A program made the translations under genes and the position numbers. From DATARH01 sp036268075 (lineage in GTDB: Bacteria > Pseudomonadota > Alphaproteobacteria > ATCC43930 > CGMCC-115725), in NCBI GenBank assembly GCA_036268075.1, contig DATAUV010000132.1, forward strand, positions 1 to 64,000: DNA of 64,000 nucleotides, given 5' to 3'. Of this stretch, positions 41,964 to 49,821 are shown piece by piece; positions within the stretch are counted from its first letter, which is position 1; the number at the start of each line of letters is the position of its first letter. Below the pieces are notes generated by a model, which did no database searches, had not been told where the DNA came from, and saw only the letters and a program-made list of their open reading frames with translations.

Positions 41964-44524
41964 CAGAAGCTGCTCCAGGCCGCCCGCTTCCACGAATCGG
42001 GAGCGGTGCAGGCGTAAAGATAGTTGATGTCGAACTCGATCCGCCCGGTCTGGCACGCCGCCGAGCTCGACGACGGGGTGCCGGTCGCCGGAAACATCCC
42101 GTTCGCCGACGCGGTCGCCGGCGTCACCGACACGACCCGGAAATCCGAGCCGTCGAACGCCAGCCGCAAATATTCGTAATTCTGCCCATAGAGCGTCACC
42201 GCGCTCTCGGCGCCGCGCGTGCCGGGCAGCAAAATCTGCCCGCCGCTGGTGCCGTTCACCTGCACGGTCAGAACCTTGCCGTTATCCGTGACGAACCCCA
42301 TCGACCATCCCGCCGCGATCGCATTCGTCGACGGCAGCGTGACCGTGAGGCTCGAAATCGGCGTGTTGTAATCCGACATCACCGTGCCGCAATCGGCCGC
42401 CGCGGCGGCATAGCTGCTGACCGCCGGAAACACCCATCTGTCGAGGCACGTCCCGCCGGCGAGCCCGATCGAGGCCGCCGTCACCGGCGTCACCTGCATC
42501 ACCCGAAAGTTCGATCCGTCGAACTGTAAGACCGCCTCTTCGTAATCCCCCGCAGCGAGAGCCAGCGACGTCGCGCTGGCGCCGCTGCCGGGGTAGACGA
42601 TCTTGCCGCCGCCGGTGCCGTTGACCTGCGCATTGGCGATCTTGCCGTTGTCGTTGACGATCGCGATCGTCCAGCCCGGGTTGATCGCGCTCGTCTCCGG
42701 CAAGGTGACGCTCAGAAAATCCAGCGGACTGTTGAAGGCCGAGACCGCAATGCCATTGTCGCCCACCGCCGCGGCATAGGAGCTGACCGATGGAAAGCTC
42801 CACCGGTCGATCCCGCCCGTCCCGGCCAGGCCGAGCTGCTGCGCCGTCGCCGGCGTCACCTGCTCGACCCGGAAATTGCCGCCGCCGTCATATTGCAGCG
42901 TCGCGTATTCGTACTGGTCGGCCGCCAGCGTCAGCGAAGTCTGCGCCGCCGCATTCGTCAGCGGATAAAGGATATGCCCGCCGCTTGTGCCGTTGACGTT
43001 GACGGTCAGGCCCTTGCCCTGGTCGGTCGCGAACCCCATCGACCACCCCGACGGCAGCGCCGTCGTCGGCGGCAATGTCACGGTCAGTCCCGCACTGGTG
43101 TTATAGCTCGACACGACATTGCCGTTGTCGCCGAGCTGCGCGGCATACCCGGTACTCGACGGAAACAGCCAGTTGCCCGGCCAGTCCCGGCTTTCCAGCC
43201 CGTTCGTCGCCAGCGTGTTGCGCGTCCCCGATACGACCCGGAAATTGTTCCCGTCCGACTGAAGCTGCAAATACTCGTAATTCCCCGGCCCCATCGTCAC
43301 CGACGACAGCGCCTTGCCGCCAGCCAGGATCGATCCGGCCGGCGCGGTGATGGTCAGCCCCTTGCCGTTATCGGTCGCGAACCCCATCCACCACCCGGCC
43401 CCGACCGCATCCGGCGCCGGCAATGTCACCTCCAGCACCGACTCCGTCGCATTGAACGACGACACCGCGGTGCCGCTGTCGACCGCCGAAGGGCTAAAGC
43501 TCGCCGCCCCCGGAAACTGCCACTGTGCCCAGTTGCCGGTGCCGCTCACCTGGATCCCGACCGACTGCGCGGCCCGGTTCACCACCGCGCCGCCGTAATT
43601 CGGGTTGAGCAGCAGATTGTGCGTGCTCGCCGTCGCGTCGACCGCGGTGACGCAGTCGAAATACGGCGACACAAAGCTGTTCTGCCCGTCATGGGGCGAG
43701 CTGATCCCGAGACAGATCGGCGACGCCTCCATGTCGAAGGCGAAGATCGTGTTCGAGAAATTGAACCCGTTCTCCAACAACAGCGCCATGCCGCCGGTCG
43801 CCCCGGCGGAACCCGCGCCCGAAATCCGCGAAAACTGCGTCTGTTCGAGCGCGAGCCCCGCCGCGCCGCCCGCCGAGTCGGCCACCGCGAACACGTCGCT
43901 GTCGAGCACGTAGTTGAGCTGCAACCCACCCGCGCGGGGCGCCGTGCTCGCGTTGTTGACGATCAGATGGTCGAGACGGATCGAGTTTTGCGCGTCGGAG
44001 AAATCGGTCTTCCCGACCACCACCGCATAACCGGGCGTATCGCCGTTGACGAACAGCGTCCCCTCTTGCCGGAAATAAAAGCATCCCGTCGGACTTGCAC
44101 TCGTGCCGCCCGAGCACTCCACCTGCAGCACCGGCCCGGACGCGATCGACCGCCCATCGATCGTCGCGCCCTCCGACGACAGCCGAAACCCGTGCCCAGC
44201 CTGCGCGGCGTAGTCGATCGTCACCCGGCTTGTCACCTTGTAGGCGCCGGCCGGCACATGCACGGGCCAGTTGTTGGTGACCGCGGCGTCGATCGTCGCC
44301 TGGATCGCCGCCGTGTCGTCATGGCTGTCGTCGCCGACCGCGCCGTTGCAGCGCACGTCGATCCACGGCCGGCCCGAGCACATCAGCACGTCGCCGTTCA
44401 TCGTCGCCGTGCCGCTCGTCGACAGCGTCGAGAAATTCCCCGGCGATTGCGCCAGCGCACCCCAGCCAAAGACCAGGCACGCCGCAAACGCCACCAGCGC
44501 GATCGCGCGGTCGAGCCATCGCAT
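41963..44524 (-). CDS. Tailspike-like beta-helix protein with signal peptide and four tandem modules
   Basis: An 853-residue protein. Residues 1-26 are a Sec signal peptide (AIALVAFAACLVFGWGALAQ). Residues 50-330 form a pectate-lyase-type right-handed beta helix, opening RCNGAVGDDSHDDTAAIQA and VPAGAYKV, usual for tailspikes that bind or cut surface glycans. Four repeats of about 120 residues follow (about 335-443, 450-567, 573-690, 695-812), each with a W-x-F-P start, DNGK, VNGTSGG-like and YEY/NFRV segments. The end (CQTGRIEFDINYLYACTA, then WKRAA) is a fibre-tip ending. Location between terminase and portal is unusual, as is the signal peptide. Confidence 0.82.
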   Translation of the reverse strand: MRWLDRAIALVAFAACLVFGWGALAQSPGNFSTLSTSGTATMNGDVLMCSGRPWIDVRCNGAVGDDSHDDTAAIQATIDAAVTNNWPVHVPAGAYKVTSRVTIDYAAQAGHGFRLSSEGATIDGRSIASGPVLQVECSGGTSASPTGCFYFRQEGTLFVNGDTPGYAVVVGKTDFSDAQNSIRLDHLIVNNASTAPRAGGLQLNYVLDSDVFAVADSAGGAAGLALEQTQFSRISGAGSAGATGGMALLLENGFNFSNTIFAFDMEASPICLGISSPHDGQNSFVSPYFDCVTAVDATASTHNLLLNPNYGGAVVNRAAQSVGIQVSGTGNWAQWQFPGAASFSPSAVDSGTAVSSFNATESVLEVTLPAPDAVGAGWWMGFATDNGKGLTITAPAGSILAGGKALSSVTMGPGNYEYLQLQSDGNNFRVVSGTRNTLATNGLESRDWPGNWLFPSSTGYAAQLGDNGNVVSSYNTSAGLTVTLPPTTALPSGWSMGFATDQGKGLTVNVNGTSGGHILYPLTNAAAQTSLTLAADQYEYATLQYDGGGNFRVEQVTPATAQQLGLAGTGGIDRWSFPSVSSYAAAVGDNGIAVSAFNSPLDFLSVTLPETSAINPGWTIAIVNDNGKIANAQVNGTGGGKIVYPGSGASATSLALAAGDYEEAVLQFDGSNFRVMQVTPVTAASIGLAGGTCLDRWVFPAVSSYAAAAADCGTVMSDYNTPISSLTVTLPSTNAIAAGWSMGFVTDNGKVLTVQVNGTSGGQILLPGTRGAESAVTLYGQNYEYLRLAFDGSDFRVVSVTPATASANGMFPATGTPSSSSAACQTGRIEFDINYLYACTAPDSWKRAAWSSF

Positions 44525-44589
44525 CGCTCCCCCCTTTCGTCACCATCGCCGTGCTGCAAACGCCGTGTTGGCCTCTGTCACCGGCGATG

Positions 44590-45981
44590 TCATCGCGCGT
44601 CACCTCCGCTCGCCGCCTGGCGGCGATAGAGTTCGAAAATCCCCTGGCCGGCGATCGGCGCGACCATCAGCTCGCTCAATCCCCACACCAGCGCGTCGAT
44701 CCGGTCGGGCGAATACCCGGCCGTCGCCCGGTCGAAACCGCTGGTGAACCCGCACATCTGATCTTCGAGCTGCGGGAACGCGCCGACATGGTGGACGCGC
44801 CCCTGCTCGTACAGCGCCGCGATCGGCTCGGCCCGCGCGACCTTGCCGCGCGCCGCCCGCACCGCGGTAAAGGCGACGTTCGGGTCGACCACCCGCAGCG
44901 TCGCCTCGACCATCTCGCCGCCGTTGTTCACTTCGGCGACGATCCGGTCGGCGCCGTGTGTGCGCGAGGTGGTCAGCGCGACCTTGGCCCATTCGGGCGG
45001 CGTATACCGCCCCGACAAATCGCCGAGCACGTACCCGTGCGAAATCCCGTCATGGCCCGTGGCCTTGCCGACGACGACGATCCCCGTTTCGTCCGACTGC
45101 CCGCCGCTCGTCGCGGCCGGGTCGATCGCGATGACCACGCGTTCCAGGTCAGGCTCAACGCCGACCCGCGCCGCCTCGATCATCCCGCGGCTCCACAGCG
45201 CGCCCGGCACGTCCTCGAGCAGCTCGGCATCGAGCTCCTGCCGCCCGAGCCGGGTTCCTTCGTACTTGCGCACGATCTGGTCGAGAAACACCGGCGCCAG
45301 ATTGTCCCGGTTCTGGGCGGTCTTGCCCCGCGTCACCGCGACAGTCGGGTCGGCGAGCAGCGTGCGGATCAGCCTCGTCGGCCGCGGGGTCGTCGTCACC
45401 ACCGCGCGCGGATCGTCGCCGAGCCGGAGCCCGAACATCAGCATGTCCCACGCCTCGGGGTGCCGCCACGCCGCCAGCTCGTCGCACCACGCGAAATCAT
45501 GCTGCGGCCCGCGCAGCCGCTCCGGCTCGTCCGCCGAAAACATCGTCGCGACGGCCCCGTTGGGCCAGGTCAGCCGCCGCTTCGACGGCTCGTAGACCGG
45601 CCGCTCGTTCCCCGGCGAGATCGCCAGCAGCCCGCTTTCCCCCTCCACCATCACGTCGCGCACATCGGAAGCGGTCGGCGCGACCAGGGCCACCCGCCGC
45701 GCCCTGCCCGCGCCGACCCGCGCCCGCACCAGCTCGGCGCCGGTCCGGGTCTTGCCAAATCCGCGCCCCGCGAGCAGCAGCCACACCCGCCAATCGCCCG
45801 GCGGCGGCCGCTGCTCGGGGCGTGCCCAGAAACTCCAGTCAGCCTTGATCGCCTGGCGGTCCACCACCCTCATCTGCCGCAGCAGCTGCGTCCTCTGCAA
45901 GTCGGGCTGCAAGGCGAGCCAGACGGCGCTCAAGCTCTTCAAGCGGGTCCTCCCCGGGGTCCGGCGGCGTCTCGTCGTCAT
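44590..45981 (-). CDS. Terminase large subunit
   Basis: The packaging motor. Walker A is LLLAGRGFGKTRTGAE, Walker B is DFAWCDELAAW with the catalytic carboxylate, and the nuclease domain begins VVIAIDPAATSGG with a metal-binding Asp; a later D is in PDRIDALVWGLSELM. The pattern WSFWARPEQRPPPGDWRVWL is that of GTA-type terminases. The start is uncertain: ATG 45981 is used here, ATG 45873 would shorten the 143-bp overlap with the small subunit to 35 bp, and 46050 is the longest option. Confidence 0.88.
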   Translation of the reverse strand: MTTRRRRTPGRTRLKSLSAVWLALQPDLQRTQLLRQMRVVDRQAIKADWSFWARPEQRPPPGDWRVWLLLAGRGFGKTRTGAELVRARVGAGRARRVALVAPTASDVRDVMVEGESGLLAISPGNERPVYEPSKRRLTWPNGAVATMFSADEPERLRGPQHDFAWCDELAAWRHPEAWDMLMFGLRLGDDPRAVVTTTPRPTRLIRTLLADPTVAVTRGKTAQNRDNLAPVFLDQIVRKYEGTRLGRQELDAELLEDVPGALWSRGMIEAARVGVEPDLERVVIAIDPAATSGGQSDETGIVVVGKATGHDGISHGYVLGDLSGRYTPPEWAKVALTTSRTHGADRIVAEVNNGGEMVEATLRVVDPNVAFTAVRAARGKVARAEPIAALYEQGRVHHVGAFPQLEDQMCGFTSGFDRATAGYSPDRIDALVWGLSELMVAPIAGQGIFELYRRQAASGGDAR

Positions 45982-46345
45982 GCCGGCGCGGTGGAAGCGG
46001 AAACATGCCGAGATGCCGCCCGATCGCGTCGAGGGCGGCCTTCTTGTCATAGAGCTTGATATGCACAGTGCCCTCGCCTGGTCCGGCCCTGCGGATTTCC
46101 GAGATCGCCGCCCGGTCTTTCGGCTCGATTTCGGAGGACGGCTTCATCGTCAGCCGCCCATCGGCGTCCCATGTCGCGATACGGCCGAGGTCGACAAACG
46201 CGATATGGCCGTACTCCTCAAGCACCCGTTCCAACGTGATCCCGAACCGCGCGGCCTGCGCCGCCGCGTCTTGGGTCTCGCCGCTCCCCGGCGCCTCGAC
46301 CGGAATCTTCTTCGGCTTGGCCGCGGTCGGGCGCCGAGGTCTCAC
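45839..46345 (-). CDS. Terminase small subunit
   Basis: The product fits the Terminase_2 family (PF03592): FGITLERVLEEYGHIAFVDL, ATWDADGRLTMKPSSEI and VHIKLYDKKAALDAIGRHLG. It recognises DNA for packaging. The start is unclear. The open frame reaches 46495, but that lies upstream of a strong promoter (-10 at 46467-46472), so the true start must be downstream; GTG 46345 is used here, and TTG 46390 is another option. An out-of-frame ATG at 46448 sits 12 bp after the likely transcription start. Overlaps terL. Confidence 0.75.
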   Translation of the reverse strand: MRPRRPTAAKPKKIPVEAPGSGETQDAAAQAARFGITLERVLEEYGHIAFVDLGRIATWDADGRLTMKPSSEIEPKDRAAISEIRRAGPGEGTVHIKLYDKKAALDAIGRHLGMFPLPPRRHDDETPPDPGEDPLEELERRLARLAARLAEDAAAAADEGGGPPGDQG

Positions 46346-46466
46346 GGATTTTCGCGCTGAACCCGCCCGAAGCGGCTGCCGAGGTGCCAAGAGCGATCCT
46401 TGTCTTTGACCCCGGCGGGGCGGCGTCCGGCGCTGTGCCGTTGCCCATTCCGTCCAGGGTGATGAA

Positions 46467-46495
46467 TGTATACTCGATCGATCCGGATTTGTCAA
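46467..46495 (-). promoter_or_regulatory. Strong sigma70-type promoter of the late (packaging to lysis) operon
   Basis: On the minus strand TTGACA (46495-46490) and TATACA (46472-46467) are separated by exactly 17 bases, which is near consensus. It reads into the terminase small subunit gene and on through the minus-strand structural genes. It lies just after the DUF6456 stop. Confidence 0.75.
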
Positions 46496-46517
46496 TTGGA
46501 AAATTGCTATAATGAGA

Positions 46518-47066
46518 TTATCGAGTGCGGAAATGCGCTTCCAGCGCCCCCAGCGCCGCGATCAGGATGCCCGAGGCCGCTTCCTGGCTGACCCGCCTGC
46601 CGCTCCAGCCCTGCTCGATGGCCCATTCCTTGACCGACCGTCCCCACCCGAGCACGTGCCACAGGCACGACCCCGCCGGCGAGGCGATCCCGCCCGCCGC
46701 CTGGATCGCGCGCCATACCGCCTGCCGCGCCGCCTCGATCCGCATTCCCGGCGCGTCGCGATCGTGCCGCGTGCTGCGGTCGCCCATCCGGAGCCGCGAC
46801 AGGTCGACCGCCCGGATCGGGTCGAGCTGCGCCAGCGCGAACCGGGTGCGGAACTCCTCGCCGGCCTGCCGCATCCCCGCGGTGATCGAGCCTCGCCGCT
46901 CCATGATCTGCAGCGTGTCCACAAGCCGATACGGCCGCGCCGGCCGTCCGGCCTCGTCGGCGATAACATTCGGGCTTTCCTCGATTAAATCATGCTGCCG
47001 GCGCTCCCGGGAAACCGGTCCGTCCAGCGCCTCGCTCCGCGCCTTCCCCTGCCGCGCTCGCGTCAT
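46518..47066 (-). CDS. DUF6456-like DNA-binding protein
   Basis: A 182-residue protein. The C-terminal half fits the DUF6456 pattern I know from alphaproteobacterial phage regions: SITAGMRQAGEEFRTRFALA, LDPIRAVDLSRL and WHVLGWGRSVKEWAIEQGWS, the last like a recognition helix. It probably regulates late genes or initiates packaging. I chose the ATG at 47066, which overlaps the stop of the Cys-rich gene (ATGA). It precedes the late promoter. Confidence 0.65.
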   Translation of the reverse strand: MTRARQGKARSEALDGPVSRERRQHDLIEESPNVIADEAGRPARPYRLVDTLQIMERRGSITAGMRQAGEEFRTRFALAQLDPIRAVDLSRLRMGDRSTRHDRDAPGMRIEAARQAVWRAIQAAGGIASPAGSCLWHVLGWGRSVKEWAIEQGWSGRRVSQEAASGILIAALGALEAHFRTR

Positions 47067-47464
47067 CGCCGATCTCCTTTTGAAACGAAACAAGAACATT
47101 CGGGCCGCGAAAAACGCCGCGCGATCCGGTCTAGCCGCCTCAAAAGCGGATCGGGCGGCGACCGCCTGATCCGCCCGGTCCGACCGCCGACCGCCTTCGC
47201 CAGCGCCTCGTCCGCCCTGAGCGCCCGGCGCTCGGCAGGGCTGCCGATGGGAACATGGCAGATCGCGTGGTGGATCGGGCAGTACGACGACCCGGCCTGG
47301 CAGGCCTCGCCGCACCGCCTCTCATCGGCGAGGATGTACGCACACCCCGCCTCCACCCCGCCTCCAAAAAGCCTGCAATCATCGCCCCGATACTCCGCGA
47401 CCCGCACGATCCCCTCCACCCCTTGCGAATGTCGCACGATCGATATATTATCGGGTTTGAGCAT
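47063..47464 (-). CDS. Cysteine-rich GcrA-like early regulator
   Basis: A 133-residue protein. A central segment (about 40-72: GCAYILADERRCGEACQAG, then SSYCPIHHAICH) has the C-x-C-YC-x2-H spacing of the zinc-ribbon-like C-terminus of GcrA, a cell-cycle transcription factor that works with sigma70. The flanking parts show no match. It is the first minus-strand gene, divergent from the repressor across a 30-bp operator, so it is probably an early gene switched on when the repressor is cleaved. Confidence 0.55.
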   Translation of the reverse strand: MLKPDNISIVRHSQGVEGIVRVAEYRGDDCRLFGGGVEAGCAYILADERRCGEACQAGSSYCPIHHAICHVPIGSPAERRALRADEALAKAVGGRTGRIRRSPPDPLLRRLDRIARRFSRPECSCFVSKGDRR

Positions 47465-47494
47465 GTCAACACGATAATTGCGATAATAGAAACT
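47441..47494. promoter_or_regulatory. Shared operator region between repressor and early genes
   Basis: Three copies of one heptamer: ATTATCG (47447-47453, inverted) and CGATAAT twice (47472-47478 and 47481-47487, direct, 9 bp apart). They surround both divergent starts (47464 on minus, 47495 on plus), so binding of the S24 repressor could block the early genes and control its own. A related ATTATCG is at 46517-46523, just before the late promoter. Confidence 0.6.
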
Positions 47495-48154
47495 ATGGAT
47501 GCAATCTGGTTCCAGCAGGCGCTGCGCCGCGCCGGAGCGTCACAGGCCGGTCTGGCGCGCCACCTCGAGCTGCCGCAGTCGGCGATCTCGCGCATCCTCA
47601 ACGGCGAGCGGCGGGTTCAGGCCGGCGAGGTCCCGCGGATGGCTGAATTTCTCGGCGTCCCGCCCGACGAGGTGCTGCGTCAGGTCAACGCCGAGTCGGG
47701 CGCCCCACCGCGCGAGCCGGCCCGGCCCGGCAGGCCGCCCAACGCCCGCCTCGCCGCGCTCCCGGCCGGCGGTGAGCAGATGCCGATCCGCAGCGCCGGG
47801 CGCGGCGGCCCCGACCAGGAGATGTTCCTCGAAGACGGCCCGATCGGCTTCACCGCGCGCCCGGCCAATCTCGGCGGGGTCCGCGACGCCTACGCGATCT
47901 ACATGGTTGGCGACAGCATGGAGCCGCGCTACGAGCAGGGCTGGCTCCTTCACGTCAACCCGTTCAAGCCTCCCACCCGCGGCCGCGACGTCGTGGTGTA
48001 CAAAACCACCCAGGCGGTCCTCATCAAGCAGTTCATCGGCTGGCAGGGCGACAGCCTCGTCCTCCACCAGCTCAACCCCGACGAAACCTTCCGCATCCCC
48101 CGCGCCGAAATCGTCGAGTGCCACCTGATCGTCGGCGTGGATCAGGAGGGCTGA
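47495..48154 (+). CDS. CI/LexA-like phage repressor (HTH plus S24 peptidase)
   Basis: A 219-residue protein. Residues 1-60 are a Cro/C1-type helix-turn-helix (ASQAGLARHLELPQSAISRI). The C-terminal domain is S24-type: catalytic S141 in VGDSMEPRYEQGW and a lysine near 178 (VLIKQFIG). An Ala-Gly bond (A91-G92, in LPAGGEQ) is a possible self-cleavage site. This is the lysogeny repressor type that senses RecA. I chose the ATG at 47495. It lies divergent from the early minus-strand genes. Confidence 0.88.
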   Translation: MDAIWFQQALRRAGASQAGLARHLELPQSAISRILNGERRVQAGEVPRMAEFLGVPPDEVLRQVNAESGAPPREPARPGRPPNARLAALPAGGEQMPIRSAGRGGPDQEMFLEDGPIGFTARPANLGGVRDAYAIYMVGDSMEPRYEQGWLLHVNPFKPPTRGRDVVVYKTTQAVLIKQFIGWQGDSLVLHQLNPDETFRIPRAEIVECHLIVGVDQEG

Positions 48155-48207
48155 CCCGACTCGCCCGCACCGCGGGAGAGGGAGGGACCCGTCGCAGAGC
48201 GATGGGA

Positions 48208-48248
48208 GGGTGAGGGCCATCCTCCTCTCCCCACAACCACCCTCACCC
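48208..48248. repeat. Dispersed GGGTGAGGG/CCCTCACCC inverted repeat, copy 1
   Basis: Exact 9-bp arms at 48208-48216 and 48240-48248. The core with GGGAGAGGG-like bases upstream recurs at 58785-58863 and 62064-62148. It lies in the gap after the repressor gene and marks the right limit of the phage block. Confidence 0.8.
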
Positions 48249-48321
48249 CGGTGTAGTCAGCGGCCCCATCGCCCGCTACGATCCCGGGAGCGAATATTCC
48301 TCACCGAGAAGGGCCCCGGCG

Positions 48322-49194
48322 ATGCGCACGACCTATGCCGTCAACGACATGACCATCCATCGGATCGTCGAGCAGGAGCACGGCTTTACCCCGATGCTCG
48401 AATTCCTTCCCAACCTGTCGCAGGAATTGCTCGACGAAAACCTGTCCTGGCTCGCCCCCGGCGGCTATGACAAGTCGAGTGGCAATGTCGTGCTGTGCTT
48501 CCAGTCCTATGTCGTCAAGACGCCGCACCACAACATCCTGGTCGATTCCTGCATCGGCAACGACAAGAACTTCCCGCTGCGCCCGTCCTGGAACAAAAAG
48601 CAGGACGGCAACTGGATGGCCGCGCTAAAGGCCGCGAACCTCGCGCCCGAGGACATTCATTTCGTCATGTGCACGCATCTGCACGGCGACCATGTCGGCT
48701 GGAACACCAAGATGGAGAACGGCCGCTGGGTCCCGACCTTCCCGAACGCGCGCTACCTGTTCTCGAAAAAGGAATACAATTACTGGTCCGAGATTCACCA
48801 AAAGACCCCGCTCGACCAGATGACCGACAGCGTCCTGCCGATCATCGAGGCCAACCGCGCCGAGCTTGTCACCAGCGACCACGCGCTCAACGACCACATC
48901 CGCCTCAGCCCGACCCCCGGCCACACGCCCGACCATTTCGCGGTCTGCGCCGGCAAGGGCGGCGACCAGGCGGTCTTCACCGGCGACCTGATCCACTCGC
49001 CGCTCCAGGCCAAATATCTCGACCTGATCATGCGCGTCGACACCGACCGCGCCCAAGGCTGCGCCACTCGCAAGGCCTTTTTCGAGCGCTACTGCGACAC
49101 CGACACCCTGTGCTGCACGATGCACTTCCCGTCGCCCTCGGTCGGCCACGTCAAGCGCTGGGGCGACGGCTTCAAGCTCGACTATCTGACCTGA
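48322..49194 (+). CDS. MBL fold metallo-hydrolase
   Basis: A 290-residue protein of the metallo-beta-lactamase superfamily. The metal motif is MCTHLHGDHVGWN; further ligands lie in TPGHTPDHFAV and VFTGDLIHSP. The family includes lactonases and other hydrolases that use two zinc ions. There is no signal peptide, so it should be cytosolic. It stands alone between the phage block and a response regulator. The substrate cannot be inferred. Confidence 0.9.
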   Translation: MRTTYAVNDMTIHRIVEQEHGFTPMLEFLPNLSQELLDENLSWLAPGGYDKSSGNVVLCFQSYVVKTPHHNILVDSCIGNDKNFPLRPSWNKKQDGNWMAALKAANLAPEDIHFVMCTHLHGDHVGWNTKMENGRWVPTFPNARYLFSKKEYNYWSEIHQKTPLDQMTDSVLPIIEANRAELVTSDHALNDHIRLSPTPGHTPDHFAVCAGKGGDQAVFTGDLIHSPLQAKYLDLIMRVDTDRAQGCATRKAFFERYCDTDTLCCTMHFPSPSVGHVKRWGDGFKLDYLT

Positions 49195-49210
49195 CCACAG
49201 CGCAGGTGCA

Positions 49211-49630
49211 TTAGATGGCGGCGCTTGGTTCCAGCGCCGCCATCACCGCACCAATCAATTTCTCCAGCGCCACCGGCTTCTGCAGGACGACCGGCCCATT
49301 GGCGAACGCCGCGATTTGCTTCACGTCGTACGAGCCGCTCATCAAAATTATCTTGAGATGATGGCGCCTTAAGCGGGCCATGTTGCTGAGAGCCACGCCA
49401 TGCGGGCTGTCTCGCCCCAGCCCGACGTCACTGAGTAATAGATCAACGGGTTCTTCGCCCTCGATGATCTCGATCGCGGACGCGAAGCTGTCGGCGGGCG
49501 TGACGCGGAGTCGCTGCTGCCGGAGCACCTGGACGACGGACCGAAGAAAGAACGGGTCATCGTCGACGACGACCACATGACACCGTTTCCGCTCCGCCAA
49601 AGCCGTTGCCTGCACTGGATCAGTACCCAT
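49211..49630 (-). CDS. Stand-alone response regulator receiver protein
   Basis: A 139-residue single-domain receiver. The acidic pocket (D23/D24 in VVVVDDDPFF), the phosphoacceptor D68 (LLLSDVG), the signalling Ser/Thr (LMSGSYD) and K118 (VLQKPV) are all present. No output domain follows, so it may act by protein contact or as a phosphate shuttle. There is no kinase nearby. It is convergent with the MBL-fold gene. Confidence 0.92.
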   Translation of the reverse strand: MGTDPVQATALAERKRCHVVVVDDDPFFLRSVVQVLRQQRLRVTPADSFASAIEIIEGEEPVDLLLSDVGLGRDSPHGVALSNMARLRRHHLKIILMSGSYDVKQIAAFANGPVVLQKPVALEKLIGAVMAALEPSAAI

Positions 49631-49821
49631 CCTCAGGCACTCGCATCAACCCCGGAGCGCAACTATAACGCTAACAAGTGAGTATGTTGTTGTCTCTTCG
49701 GCGAAATAACATCTAAAATTTGCTTCAAATATTGATCGACTGCGGCGCCGTCCCTCGATGAACAGGTCGGCTGGCCGCGGGGATGAACTCGCGCGGCCGA
49801 CCGACCTGGACGATGCCGTGC

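Noticed and set aside
42089..43522. CRISPR-like periodicity in the tailspike gene
   Set aside because: The period is about 350 bp, diverged and in frame; these are protein modules, not CRISPR repeats.
42893..44629. 578-codon plus-strand frame opposite the tailspike gene
   Set aside because: Arg-rich antisense shadow with no domain.
46490..46513. Plus-strand TTGTCA and TATAAT as a promoter
   Set aside because: Spacing is only 13 bases and no plus-strand gene follows; the minus-strand TTGACA-17-TATACA is much better.
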